Assembly: GCA_018813765.1 (NCBI GenBank)
Contig: JAHJBC010000009.1
Location: 62,001 to 126,000 of the forward strand
DNA length: 64,000 nt
Source: Gammaproteobacteria bacterium
GTDB taxonomy: Bacteria > Pseudomonadota > Gammaproteobacteria > Burkholderiales > Gallionellaceae
Direction of reading: 5' to 3'
The translations under genes and the position numbers were made by a program. The number at the start of each line of letters is the position of its first letter. Within the stretch, counting starts at the first letter, position 1. Below the pieces are notes generated by a model. That model was not told where the DNA came from and did no database searches. It saw nothing but the letters and a program-made list of their open reading frames with translations. Below, in pieces: positions 47,393 to 57,110 of the stretch.

Positions 47393-49138
47393 ATGCAGCA
47401 AAGTAACAAACCTTCTGCCAGCGGCAAGAAACTGCACCTCATCCTGTGCTGGCACATGCACCAGCCGGATTACCGCGAATACCTGAGCGGTGGATATGTG
47501 CTGCCGTGGACTTACCTGCACGCCATGAAGGATTACACCGACATGGCCTGGCATCTGGAACAGCATCCGCAGGCGCGGGCGGTGGTGAACTTCGTGCCCA
47601 TCCTGGTCGAGCAGTTGCACGATTACGAGCAGCAGTACCTTACGGGCACGATCCGCGATCCGCTGTTGCGACTGTTGTGCCACGAGGAACTGGACGACCT
47701 CAATGACGAGGAGCGCCAGCACATCCTGGATGCCTGTTTCAAGAGCAACCACACCAAGATGCTGCAACCCTACCGTGCTTACCAGCACCTGTTCGACCTG
47801 CAGAAGATGGTGGAAGGGCACGGTCGCGAGAACGTGACCTATTTGTCCGGGCAATTTCTGGCCGATCTGCTGGTGTGGTACCACCTGGTGTGGATGGGCG
47901 AGAGTGTGCGCCGAGGCAGCGAGTTGGTGGCGCGGCTGATGACCAAGGGCAGCCAGTTCACCCATGCCGAGCGCTGGGACCTGTACTCATTGATCGGCGA
48001 CATTATCGCCGACATCGTGCCGCGCTATCGCAGGCTGGCCGAGCGCGGACAGGTGGAGATATCCTCGACGCCGTACAACCACCCCATCATGCCGTTGTTG
48101 CTGGACTTCAATGCGGCGCGCGAAAGCGAGCCGAACGCCCCGTTGCCGCAGACGCCGCACTATCCGGGCGGGCTGTCGCGCGTGCATGCCCATCTGTCGC
48201 ATGCCGTGCAGAGCCACAAGCAGAATTTCGGGGCTGAACCCTACGGCATGTGGCCGTCGGAGGGGGGCGTGTCGCGTGCCACGCTGAAACTGCTGGCGGA
48301 ACACGGCTGCGAGTGGACGGCGACCGGGCAGGCGGTACTGGCCAACAGTCTGCGTCGCGAGATGAACGACAATCCGCTGCCGGGCAGTTCCGGTTACCTG
48401 TACAAGCCCTATCTGGTCGAGACCGGCGGCAAGCCCATCCATTGTTTCTTCCGCGACGACCGCCTGTCGGACAAGATCGGCTTCGAGTACGCGAAGTGGA
48501 AGGGCGACGATGCCGCCGCCGATTTCATCCATCATCTGGAGCAGATACTCGATCATGCGCCGGGCGAGGACGACCCGGTGGTGACGGTGATCATGGATGG
48601 CGAGAACGCATGGGAGTATTACCCGTACAACGCTTATTACTTCCTGTCCGAGTTGTACGCCAGGCTGGAAGCGCATCCGGATATCAGCACCACCACCTTC
48701 CACGAATGCGTGCAGGCGCTGGGCGATCCGCAATCGCATGTGACGCCGAGCAAGCTGCAACAACTGGTGGCGGGCAGCTGGGTGTATGGCACGTTCAGCA
48801 CCTGGATAGGCTCGGCCGACAAGAACCGTGGCTGGGACCTGTTGTGCGAGGCCAAGCGCAGTTTCGATATCGTCATGGCCAGCGGACGCCTGAGCGACGA
48901 TGAGATGCGTCTTGCCACCGAGCAACTGGCCGACTGCGAAGGCTCCGACTGGTTTTGGTGGTTCGGCGATTACAACTCGGCGATGAGCGTCGCTTCCTTC
49001 GATGCGCTGTTCCGGCGCAACTTGTCCAATCTGTACCGGCTGCTGAAACTGGAGCCGCCACAGGAACTGCAGCATGCCATCAGCGTCGGCACGGGCGAGT
49101 CCGCTGCTGGCGGAGCGATGCGCCGTTCCGATATTTAA
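47393..49138 (+). CDS. Glycoside hydrolase family 57 protein (alpha-amylase-like)
   Basis: 581 residues. The GH57 first motif is WHMHQP near residue 21. A WPSEGGVSRATL segment holds the probable nucleophile Glu, and VIMDGENAWEYYP contains the probable acid/base Asp. GH57 enzymes cleave or transfer alpha-glucans. It lies between glgC and a second GH57 gene, so it probably acts on glycogen or maltodextrins in the cytoplasm; no signal peptide is present. Confidence 0.85.
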   Translation: MQQSNKPSASGKKLHLILCWHMHQPDYREYLSGGYVLPWTYLHAMKDYTDMAWHLEQHPQARAVVNFVPILVEQLHDYEQQYLTGTIRDPLLRLLCHEELDDLNDEERQHILDACFKSNHTKMLQPYRAYQHLFDLQKMVEGHGRENVTYLSGQFLADLLVWYHLVWMGESVRRGSELVARLMTKGSQFTHAERWDLYSLIGDIIADIVPRYRRLAERGQVEISSTPYNHPIMPLLLDFNAARESEPNAPLPQTPHYPGGLSRVHAHLSHAVQSHKQNFGAEPYGMWPSEGGVSRATLKLLAEHGCEWTATGQAVLANSLRREMNDNPLPGSSGYLYKPYLVETGGKPIHCFFRDDRLSDKIGFEYAKWKGDDAAADFIHHLEQILDHAPGEDDPVVTVIMDGENAWEYYPYNAYYFLSELYARLEAHPDISTTTFHECVQALGDPQSHVTPSKLQQLVAGSWVYGTFSTWIGSADKNRGWDLLCEAKRSFDIVMASGRLSDDEMRLATEQLADCEGSDWFWWFGDYNSAMSVASFDALFRRNLSNLYRLLKLEPPQELQHAISVGTGESAAGGAMRRSDI

Positions 49139-49156
49139 CCTACTGAGAGTCACAGC

Positions 49157-51166
49157 ATGGCCAAATCGATTTCTTTGTTACTTGGAGTCCACGCGCACCA
49201 GCCGGTGGGCAATTTTACCCATGTGCTGGACGATGCTCATGCACGCTGCTATGGCCCGTTCCTGCGCGTGCTGCATCGCTATCCTGCGTTCAAGTTCGCC
49301 ATCCATATCAGCGGCTGGCTGCTCGATTACATGCTGAAGCACTATCCGGATGACATGATGCTGCTGCAGGAAATGGTGCAGCGCGGCCAGGCGGAACTGG
49401 TCGGCGCGGGTTACACCGAACCGGTGCTGGCGGTGATACCGGAAGTGGACAGGAAGGGGCAGTTGCGTCGCATGTCCGATATGCTGGAACAGACGCTGGG
49501 GCAGCGTCCACAGGGCGCCTGGCTGACCGAGCGTGTATGGGAGGCGACCGTGGTGCCATCGCTGGCGGATACGGGCATCCTTTACTCCACTGTGGATGAT
49601 TACCATTTCTTCTGCACCGGCAAGAAAGTGAGCGATCTGGACGGTTACTACACCACCGAGGAGAACGGTCGCCAGCTCGACCTGTTCCCGATCTCGGAAG
49701 CGTTGCGTTACCGCCTGCCGTTCTCTCCCGCGCAGGAAGTGGTGGCCTATCTGGAGAGTCTGGCGAAAGACGATGGCGATCCCGCCGCGATCTATTTCGA
49801 CGACATCGAGAAATTCGGCATCTGGCCTGAGACCTACAACTGGGTGTACGAGCGCGGCTGGCTCACGCAGTTCATCGAGGGTGTGCTGGCCTCAAGCATC
49901 ATCAAGACCGAGCGCTATTGCGACTACCATGCGCGTGCCAAGACGCGCGGCGTGGTCTATCTGCCGACCACTTCCTACATCGAGATGAACGAATGGACGC
50001 TACCGGTACCGGCCGCGCATCACTATGCCGACCTGTTGCAGGCGTCGAAATCGTCCGGCGAGTTCGAGAAGAGCAAGCCGTTCCTGCGCGGCGGCATCTG
50101 GAAGAACTTCATGATGCGCTACCCGGAAGCGAACTGGATGCACAAACGCATGCTGGGCCTGTCGCGGCGCTTCCATGCATTGCCGTCGAGGAAGCAGACC
50201 CCGGAGATGCTCGATGTCCTGTATAAGGCCCAGGCCAACGATGCCTATTGGCACGGACTGTTCGGGGGCTTGTATCTGCCGCATCTGCGCCGCGCCATCT
50301 ACAACGCCATCGTCAGGTTGGAGACGTTGCTGGACAAGGTCGATCCGCGTGAGCCGAAGCTGTCGGTCGATCTCGACCTGGATGGCGACGAGGAGATTTT
50401 CCTGCAGAACGGACTCCTGCAGGCGGTGGTGCGTCAGGATGGCAGCGCCGCGATCTGCGAGTTCGATGCTTACCGGCTGCATCACAATTTCGCCGATACG
50501 CTGTCCATGCCGCAGGAGCATTATCACCGCAAAGTGCATGCGCAACCTGTTGCCGAGCATCAGGGCGAAGGCATTGCCAACCCGCACGAACGCGTCAGCC
50601 ACAAACACGAGATCACGCAGGGAGATATGCTGATCGACGAGCGGCAGAAGCTGATGTTCCTCGACAGTTGGATGGATGCAGGGACGACGCAGCAACTGAA
50701 ATACATGCTTGCCGCAGACGCTTCATTGAAGCACGGAGCGGTGTTCGAAGCGCCGCTGGGCAAGGGCAGGGTGAGCAAGTCGATCGTGCTGGAAGACGCG
50801 CGTCTGTATGTGGCCTATCGTTTCGATGGCGTTGGCGCGGGCGACTTCCGGGTGGTGGTGAATCTCGCCATGCCGAGTTGCGACGGGCCAGCCGGACGTT
50901 TCCGCGTGGACGACGTGATCGCAGGCGGTTTTGGCCAGCCGTTGCGATTGAAGGCCATGCAGAATCTCGCGCTGGAAGATGCGGTGCTGGGCGGCAGGCT
51001 GGATATCGCGGTAAACCGCGTCGTGACGCTCGATTCGCGTCCCAGTTTCAGCGTATCCCAATCCGAGGCGGGTTTCGAGAAGATCATGCAGGCAGTGACG
51101 CTGACTTTCGGGTGCGCGCTTGCTGGCCAGTCGCAGACGCTGGAATTCTGCATTGAAGTGGCGTGA
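49157..51166 (+). CDS. GH57 alpha-glucanotransferase/amylase (DUF1925/1926 type)
   Basis: 669 residues. The N-terminal GH57 domain has HAHQPVGNF, GAGYTEPVL (probable nucleophile Glu) and IYFDDIEKFGIWP (acid/base Asp). The C-terminal part is beta-rich, as in 4-alpha-glucanotransferases of this branch. It probably disproportionates maltodextrins released from glycogen. It starts 18 bases after the previous GH57 gene and is followed by glgP. Confidence 0.88.
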   Translation: MAKSISLLLGVHAHQPVGNFTHVLDDAHARCYGPFLRVLHRYPAFKFAIHISGWLLDYMLKHYPDDMMLLQEMVQRGQAELVGAGYTEPVLAVIPEVDRKGQLRRMSDMLEQTLGQRPQGAWLTERVWEATVVPSLADTGILYSTVDDYHFFCTGKKVSDLDGYYTTEENGRQLDLFPISEALRYRLPFSPAQEVVAYLESLAKDDGDPAAIYFDDIEKFGIWPETYNWVYERGWLTQFIEGVLASSIIKTERYCDYHARAKTRGVVYLPTTSYIEMNEWTLPVPAAHHYADLLQASKSSGEFEKSKPFLRGGIWKNFMMRYPEANWMHKRMLGLSRRFHALPSRKQTPEMLDVLYKAQANDAYWHGLFGGLYLPHLRRAIYNAIVRLETLLDKVDPREPKLSVDLDLDGDEEIFLQNGLLQAVVRQDGSAAICEFDAYRLHHNFADTLSMPQEHYHRKVHAQPVAEHQGEGIANPHERVSHKHEITQGDMLIDERQKLMFLDSWMDAGTTQQLKYMLAADASLKHGAVFEAPLGKGRVSKSIVLEDARLYVAYRFDGVGAGDFRVVVNLAMPSCDGPAGRFRVDDVIAGGFGQPLRLKAMQNLALEDAVLGGRLDIAVNRVVTLDSRPSFSVSQSEAGFEKIMQAVTLTFGCALAGQSQTLEFCIEVA

Positions 51167-51199
51167 AGCCATGTTTCATATTTCATTCCAGGAAAACCA

Positions 51200-53704
51200 A
51201 TGAATACCGTCAACAAGCCGTTTATCGCCAAACATCTCAGCACGCTGAAGATACCGCCGCTGGCCATGAACATGGTCGGTGTGGAGGAGGATTTCTGCCG
51301 CTACTTCAATCACACGCTGGGTTGGGACAAGTCCAGCGTTTCGTCGCACCATGTCTATGCCTCCTGTGCGTTGGTGATGCGCGACCGGCTGGTGGAACGC
51401 TGGCGCCGCACGCAAAGGGCCTATGACGAATCGGGCTGCAAGCAAGCCTATTATCTGTCGCTGGAATTTTTGATGGGTCGTGCGCTCGGCAATGCTTTGC
51501 TGAATCTGGATCTGGAAGAGGCGAGCGCCGCGGCGTTGCGCAATCTGGGGCTGGAACTGGAGGAGGTGCAGGAACTGGAAAGCGATGCGGGCTTGGGCAA
51601 CGGCGGTCTGGGCCGCCTGGCCGCCTGCTTCCTGGACAGCTGTGCCACGCTGCAACTGCCGGTGACGGGTTACGGCATCCGCTACGAATACGGCATGTTC
51701 CGTCAGAAGGTTGAACACGGCCAGCAGGTCGAGGAACCGGATCACTGGCTGCGCAACGGCAATCCCTGGGAGATCGAGCGTCCGGAGTATTCCGTCAGGA
51801 TCAAGTTCGGCGGGCACAGCGATTTCTATGAGGATGTGAATGGCCGGACGCATGTGCGCTGGGTGGATACGCAGGATGTGGTGGCGGTGCCGTACGATGT
51901 GCCGATTCCCGGTTATCGCAACGACACGGTGAATACCCTGCGCTTGTGGAAGGCGGCAGCCACGGAAGAGTTCGACCTGGACGAGTTTAATGCCGGCAGC
52001 TATACCGAGGCGGTGGCAGCCAAGAATGCGGCAGAGCACATCACCATGGTGCTGTATCCCAACGACGCCAGCGAGAACGGCAAGGAGCTGCGCCTGCGCC
52101 AGCAATATTTTCTGGCATCCGCCAGCCTGCAGGATGTGCTGCGGCAGTGGGTGGAGAAACACGGCGAGAATTTCTCTCGTTTTGCCGAGCGGAACTGTTT
52201 TCAGTTGAACGACACGCATCCCACCTGCGCCGTGCCGGAACTGATGCGCCTGCTGATGGACGAGCATGGCCTGCATTGGGAAGAGGCATGGGACATCACC
52301 TCGCGCACCATGGCCTATACCAACCACACCTTGCTGCCCGAGGCGCTGGAGCGCTGGCCGGTGAGCATGTTCGGCCGTCTGTTGCCACGGCTGCGCGACA
52401 TCGTATTCGAGATCAATGCGCGTTTCATTGAAGAGGTGTCGCTGCGCTGGCCGGGCGATACGGAGCGCGAGCGCCGTATGTCCATCGTGGAGGAGGGCAA
52501 CGTCCCGCAGATACGCATGGCTTATCTGGCGGTTGTCGCCTGCCATTCCGTGAACGGCGTGGCAGCTTTGCACTCGCAGTTGCTGCAGCAACTGTTGTTC
52601 CACGATTTTTACGAGCTGTGGCCGCACAAGTTCAACAACAAGACCAACGGCGTGACGCCGCGGCGCTGGATGGCGATGAGCAATCCGCTGCTGGGCAGCC
52701 TGATCGACAACAGCATCGGCACCGACTGGCGCACCGACCTTTCCGGACTGAAGGCGCTAAGGGCGTTCATCGATGACAGCAAGTTTCGCGCCGACTGGCG
52801 CCGGGTTAAACAGGCCAACAAGCAGCGCCTGAGCGAGATGGTGCTGCGCGATTGCGGCATCGAGTTCGATGTCGAGGCGATGTTCGACGTGCAGGTCAAA
52901 CGCATCCACGAGTACAAGCGCCAGTTGCTCAATGTGCTGCATGTCATCCATCTGTACGACCGCATCAAGCGCGGCGACACCGCCGACTGGACGCCGCGTT
53001 GCGTGCTGATCGGTGGCAAGGCCGCACCCGGCTATGCCATGGCCAAGCGCATCATCCGGCTGGTCACTGCCGTGGCCGATGTCGTCAACCATGATCCCGC
53101 GACCAAGGGCTTGCTGCGCCTGGCTTTCCTGCCGGATTACCGCGTCTCGGCGATGGAGGTGATCTGCCCGGCTGCCGATCTGTCCGAGCAGATATCCACG
53201 GCCGGCAAAGAGGCTTCCGGCACCGGCAACATGAAGTTCATGATGAACGGCGCAATCACTATCGGTACGCTGGACGGCGCGAACATCGAGATACTCGAAG
53301 AGGCGGGCGAGGAGAACTTCTTCCTGTTCGGCCTGACTGCAGAACAGGTGGAGGCGATGCGCGGGCAATACGATCCGGCGGCCATCGTGGCAGCCGACGA
53401 CGATCTGGCGCGGGTGATGCAACTGCTGGCAAGCGGGCATTTCAACCTGTTCGATCCGGGTTTGTTCGACCCGATCGTGCATGCCATCCTGAATCCGCAC
53501 GATCCCTGGCTGACCGCGGCGGATTTCCGCTGCTATGTGGATATGCAACGCAAGGCTGCGCACACCTACCGCGACCGGGAACGCTGGACTCGCATGAGCA
53601 TCCTGAACACCGCCGCCAGCGGCAAGTTCTCCAGCGATCGCACCATCCAGGATTACAACCGCGAAATCTGGCAGTTAGCCCGTGTTCCGGCCCATGCGGA
53701 GTGA
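51200..53704 (+). CDS. glgP: Glycogen phosphorylase
   Basis: 834 residues. Family features include NGGLGRLAACFLDS, the catalytic-core KRIHEYKRQLLN and the PLP-binding Lys in EASGTGNMKFMMNGAITIGTLDG. It releases glucose-1-phosphate from glycogen. The gene ends the glycogen cluster; the next gene, tig, is 91 bases on. Together with glgB, pgi, glgA, glgC and the GH57 enzymes it covers both synthesis and breakdown. Confidence 0.95.
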   Translation: MNTVNKPFIAKHLSTLKIPPLAMNMVGVEEDFCRYFNHTLGWDKSSVSSHHVYASCALVMRDRLVERWRRTQRAYDESGCKQAYYLSLEFLMGRALGNALLNLDLEEASAAALRNLGLELEEVQELESDAGLGNGGLGRLAACFLDSCATLQLPVTGYGIRYEYGMFRQKVEHGQQVEEPDHWLRNGNPWEIERPEYSVRIKFGGHSDFYEDVNGRTHVRWVDTQDVVAVPYDVPIPGYRNDTVNTLRLWKAAATEEFDLDEFNAGSYTEAVAAKNAAEHITMVLYPNDASENGKELRLRQQYFLASASLQDVLRQWVEKHGENFSRFAERNCFQLNDTHPTCAVPELMRLLMDEHGLHWEEAWDITSRTMAYTNHTLLPEALERWPVSMFGRLLPRLRDIVFEINARFIEEVSLRWPGDTERERRMSIVEEGNVPQIRMAYLAVVACHSVNGVAALHSQLLQQLLFHDFYELWPHKFNNKTNGVTPRRWMAMSNPLLGSLIDNSIGTDWRTDLSGLKALRAFIDDSKFRADWRRVKQANKQRLSEMVLRDCGIEFDVEAMFDVQVKRIHEYKRQLLNVLHVIHLYDRIKRGDTADWTPRCVLIGGKAAPGYAMAKRIIRLVTAVADVVNHDPATKGLLRLAFLPDYRVSAMEVICPAADLSEQISTAGKEASGTGNMKFMMNGAITIGTLDGANIEILEEAGEENFFLFGLTAEQVEAMRGQYDPAAIVAADDDLARVMQLLASGHFNLFDPGLFDPIVHAILNPHDPWLTAADFRCYVDMQRKAAHTYRDRERWTRMSILNTAASGKFSSDRTIQDYNREIWQLARVPAHAE

Positions 53705-53795
53705 GCGGGCGGGCCTTGCGGGCCTGTTTCATGTATCATTCCGTCCGCGATAACCTTTTACCAAATCTGCCAAAAATTTCAAGGAAAGTACCAGT

Positions 53796-55100
53796 ATGTC
53801 AAATGTAGAGACCCTGAGCGGATTGCAACGCCGCTTGAACGCATCCATTCCCCAGCAGCAGTTTCGCGGCGAGGTCGAGAACCGCCTGAAACATATCGGG
53901 CGCACCGCCAAAGTGCACGGTTTCCGTCCGGGCAAGGTGCCGCTCAATGTGCTGGAGAAGCAGTACGGTCCTTCGGTGCACCAGGAGGTGCTGGACGAGA
54001 CCCTGCGCCGTTCCTTCTATGAAGCCACTGTCGCCAACAAACTGCATGTGGCCGGTTATCCGGAGTTCGAGATCAAGACTGCCGACCTGAGCGCGCCGCA
54101 GATCGAGTATTGCGCGACGTTCGAGGTCTTTCCCGAGGTAACCCTGGGCGATATTTCCGGCGAAGAGGTCAAGCGCGTGACGTTCACGCTGAGCGATGCC
54201 GATGTCGAGGAGACGATCAATACTCTGCGCAAGCAGCGCGCTGTATTCACGAAAGTGGAGCGTGCCGCGCAGAACGGTGACCAGGTGCGCATCGATTTCT
54301 CCGGCAAGCTCGATGGTGTGGTGTTCGAGGGCGGCGAGGCCAAGGATTTCGCCGTGGTGCTGGGTGCCGGGCGCATGCTGCCCGATTTCGAGAAGCCCAT
54401 CGTCGGCATGAAGGCCGGCGAGACCCAATCCTTCGACATGACCTTCCCGGCGGATTACCACGGCAAGGATGTGGCCGGCAAACAGGTCAATTTCACCATT
54501 ACCGTGCATGCGGTCGAAGAAGCAAAGCTGCCCGAAGTCGATGCGGACTTCGTCAAGGCCATGGGGATGGCAGACGGCGATATCGCCAAGTTCAAGGATG
54601 AGATCAGGACCAATATCGGACGCGAGGCGCAGAGCCGTGCCAAGGCGCGCAACAAGGAAAGCGCGCTGGACGTGCTGCTCAAGGTCGGCCAGCTCGAAGT
54701 CCCCAAAGCATTGCTGGAAGGCGAGACCCACAACATGATGCAGCAGGCCATGCAGGACATGGAAGCGCGCGGCATGAAGATACCCAAGGGTGTGCAGCTC
54801 CCGCCGGACATGTTCACCGAACGCGCAGCCCGCCGCGTCAAGCTGGGGTTGATCCTCGGGGAAGTGGTCAAGAAACATGACTTGCATGCCAAACCCGAGC
54901 AGGTGGAGGCACTGGTGCGCGAATTCGCGCAGAGCTATGAAGATCCGGAGAATGTGGTGCGCTGGTATTACGGCGATCCCAATCGCCTGAACGAGATCGA
55001 GAATCTGGTGCTGGAAGACAATGTTGTAGCCTGGGTGATGGCCGGAGTCAAAGTGAGTGACCAGGCCGTGACGCTGAACGAACTGATGGGGAGTAACTGA
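53796..55100 (+). CDS. tig: Trigger factor
   Basis: 434 residues. The N-terminal ribosome-binding signature GFRPGKVP is at about residue 43, the FKBP-like isomerase domain follows ([21 protein letters not shown]), and the C-terminal chaperone arm is helical. It binds nascent chains at the ribosome exit. It is followed directly by clpP, clpX and lon, the standard proteobacterial order. AAGGAAAGT precedes the ATG. Confidence 0.96.
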   Translation: MSNVETLSGLQRRLNASIPQQQFRGEVENRLKHIGRTAKVHGFRPGKVPLNVLEKQYGPSVHQEVLDETLRRSFYEATVANKLHVAGYPEFEIKTADLSAPQIEYCATFEVFPEVTLGDISGEEVKRVTFTLSDADVEETINTLRKQRAVFTKVERAAQNGDQVRIDFSGKLDGVVFEGGEAKDFAVVLGAGRMLPDFEKPIVGMKAGETQSFDMTFPADYHGKDVAGKQVNFTITVHAVEEAKLPEVDADFVKAMGMADGDIAKFKDEIRTNIGREAQSRAKARNKESALDVLLKVGQLEVPKALLEGETHNMMQQAMQDMEARGMKIPKGVQLPPDMFTERAARRVKLGLILGEVVKKHDLHAKPEQVEALVREFAQSYEDPENVVRWYYGDPNRLNEIENLVLEDNVVAWVMAGVKVSDQAVTLNELMGSN

Positions 55101-55102
55101 AC

Positions 55103-55729
55103 ATGCGATCTGGCGCCACCTCGGACATGATTGAACCCCAGGACATCGGCATGATCCCGATGGTGATCGAGACCAGCGGGCGCGGCGAGCGCGCGTTCGA
55201 CATCTACTCGCGCCTGTTGAAGGAGCGCGTGGTGTTTCTGGTCGGCGAGGTCAACGACCATACCGCCAATCTGATCGTGGCGCAGATGCTGTTCCTGGAA
55301 TCGGAGAATCCGGACAAGGATATCCATTTCTACATCAACTCGCCCGGCGGTTCCATTTCGGCCGGCATGGCGATCTACGACACCATGCAGTTCATCAAGC
55401 CGCAGGTCTCGACGTTGTGCATCGGCATGGCGGCTTCGATGGGCGCATTCCTGTTGCAGGCGGGCGAGAAGGGCAAGCGTTTCGCGCTGCCGAATTCCAC
55501 CGTGATGATCCATCAGCCGCTGGGCGGCTTCCGCGGCCAGGCTACCGACATCGAGATCCATGCCAGGTACATCCTGAGCTTGCGCGAACGCCTCAATGCC
55601 TTGATGGCAAAGCATACCGGGCGTACAGTGGAAGAGGTCGCGCGCGACAGCGAACGCGATAATTTCCTTACCGCCAATGAGGCGATGGAATACGGCCTGA
55701 TCGACCAGGTCCTGGACAAGCGGGTTTAA
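55103..55729 (+). CDS. clpP: ATP-dependent Clp protease proteolytic subunit
   Basis: 208 residues. The catalytic Ser is in [11 protein letters not shown] near residue 111 and the His in [11 protein letters not shown], with Asp further on; these form the serine protease triad. ATG 55103 is two bases after tig. A second in-frame ATG at 55127 is near a common ClpP start and may mark the pre-peptide boundary. ClpX at 55772 is its ATPase partner. Confidence 0.96.
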   Translation: MRSGATSDMIEPQDIGMIPMVIETSGRGERAFDIYSRLLKERVVFLVGEVNDHTANLIVAQMLFLESENPDKDIHFYINSPGGSISAGMAIYDTMQFIKPQVSTLCIGMAASMGAFLLQAGEKGKRFALPNSTVMIHQPLGGFRGQATDIEIHARYILSLRERLNALMAKHTGRTVEEVARDSERDNFLTANEAMEYGLIDQVLDKRV

Positions 55730-55771
55730 GTAATCTGGAATGCTGCCGATATTTTCGGAGCGGAGGGGCAT

Positions 55772-57025
55772 ATGACGACGGATAAGACCAAGGGTGACAA
55801 GCTGCTGTATTGCTCGTTCTGCGGCAAGAGCCAGCATGAGGTGCGCAAACTGATCGCGGGGCCATCGGTGTTCGTGTGCGACGAGTGCATCGCATTGTGC
55901 AACGACATCATTCGCGAAGAGACGCAAAGCGTCATCGGCGGCGACAAGACCGACAAGAACGAACTGCCCGTACCGCACGAGATATGCGAACGTCTGGACG
56001 AGTATGTCATCGGCCAGCGTCAAGCCAAAAAGATATTATCGGTGGCGGTGTACAACCACTACAAGCGCCTGAAGAACACGGACAAGGATGGCGTCGAGCT
56101 GGCCAAGAGCAACATCCTGCTGGTCGGTCCGACCGGATCCGGCAAGACGCTGCTGGCGCAGACCCTGGCGCGCCTGCTCAATGTGCCGTTCGTGATGGCG
56201 GATGCCACCACGCTGACCGAGGCGGGTTATGTCGGCGAAGATGTCGAGAACATCATCCAGAAACTGTTGCAGGCCTGCGAATACGATGTGGAGCGCGCCC
56301 AGCGCGGCATCGTCTATATCGACGAGATCGACAAGATCTCGCGCAAGTCGGATAACCCCTCCATCACCCGCGACGTGTCGGGCGAGGGTGTGCAGCAGGC
56401 GCTGCTCAAGCTGATCGAGGGTACCAAGGCATCCATCCCTCCGCAGGGCGGACGCAAGCATCCCAACACCGAGTTCCTGCAGGTGGACACCACCAACATC
56501 CTGTTCATCTGCGGCGGCGCATTCGACGGCCTCGAGAAGGTGATCCGCAACCGTTCCGAAAAAGCGGGCATCGGCTTCTCGGCCACGCTCGCCAAGCGCG
56601 AAGAGAAGGAACTCGGCAAGGTGCTGGGCGAGGTCGAGCCGGAAGACCTGATCAAGTTCGGCCTGATCCCGGAGTTCGTCGGACGTCTGCCTGTCGTGGC
56701 GACGCTGGAGGGCCTGGACGAAGCCGCGCTGATCCAGATCCTGACCGAACCCAAGAACGCGTTGACCAAGCAGTACCAGAAACTGTTCGCGATGGAAGGC
56801 GTGGAACTGGAGTTCCGCGAAGGTGTGTTGAACGTGATCGCGAAAAAGGCGATGGCACGCAAGACAGGCGCGCGCGGATTGCGTTCCATACTCGAACACG
56901 CCTTGCTGGATACCATGTTCGACCTGCCTTCAGAGCAGAATGTCAGCAAGGTCGTGCTGGACGAGAACAGCACGGGCGATATCAAGCCCATTGTGATGTA
57001 CGCGGATACGCCCAAGGTCGCTTGA
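55772..57025 (+). CDS. clpX: ATP-dependent Clp protease ATP-binding subunit
   Basis: 417 residues. The N-terminal zinc-binding domain has LYCSFCGKS and [12 protein letters not shown]+ motifs are [10 protein letters not shown] (Walker A) and VYIDEIDKI (Walker B). The loop binding ClpP (IGF type) is in the C-terminal half. ClpX unfolds substrates and feeds them to ClpP. CGGAGGGGC precedes the ATG. Confidence 0.96.
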   Translation: MTTDKTKGDKLLYCSFCGKSQHEVRKLIAGPSVFVCDECIALCNDIIREETQSVIGGDKTDKNELPVPHEICERLDEYVIGQRQAKKILSVAVYNHYKRLKNTDKDGVELAKSNILLVGPTGSGKTLLAQTLARLLNVPFVMADATTLTEAGYVGEDVENIIQKLLQACEYDVERAQRGIVYIDEIDKISRKSDNPSITRDVSGEGVQQALLKLIEGTKASIPPQGGRKHPNTEFLQVDTTNILFICGGAFDGLEKVIRNRSEKAGIGFSATLAKREEKELGKVLGEVEPEDLIKFGLIPEFVGRLPVVATLEGLDEAALIQILTEPKNALTKQYQKLFAMEGVELEFREGVLNVIAKKAMARKTGARGLRSILEHALLDTMFDLPSEQNVSKVVLDENSTGDIKPIVMYADTPKVA

Positions 57026-57046
57026 CGGCGTCCTTGGAGGTCGGGG

Positions 57047-57074
57047 CTTGAATTCCCGAACCCCGACCCAATAT
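57047..57074 (+). promoter_or_regulatory. Candidate heat-shock (sigma-32) promoter of lon
   Basis: CTTGAA (57047-57052), 14 bases, CCCAATAT (57067-57074), close to the RpoH consensus CTTGAA-N13-15-CCCCATAT. It lies 36 bases upstream of the lon ATG. Confidence 0.55.
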
Positions 57075-57110
57075 CATATTCATTACATAATCCTCAGAGA
57101 GTCCCGAATC

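Noticed and set aside
46094-47965. Long minus-strand frame opposite glgC and a GH57 gene
   Set aside because: Spans two real plus-strand genes and has no domain signature.
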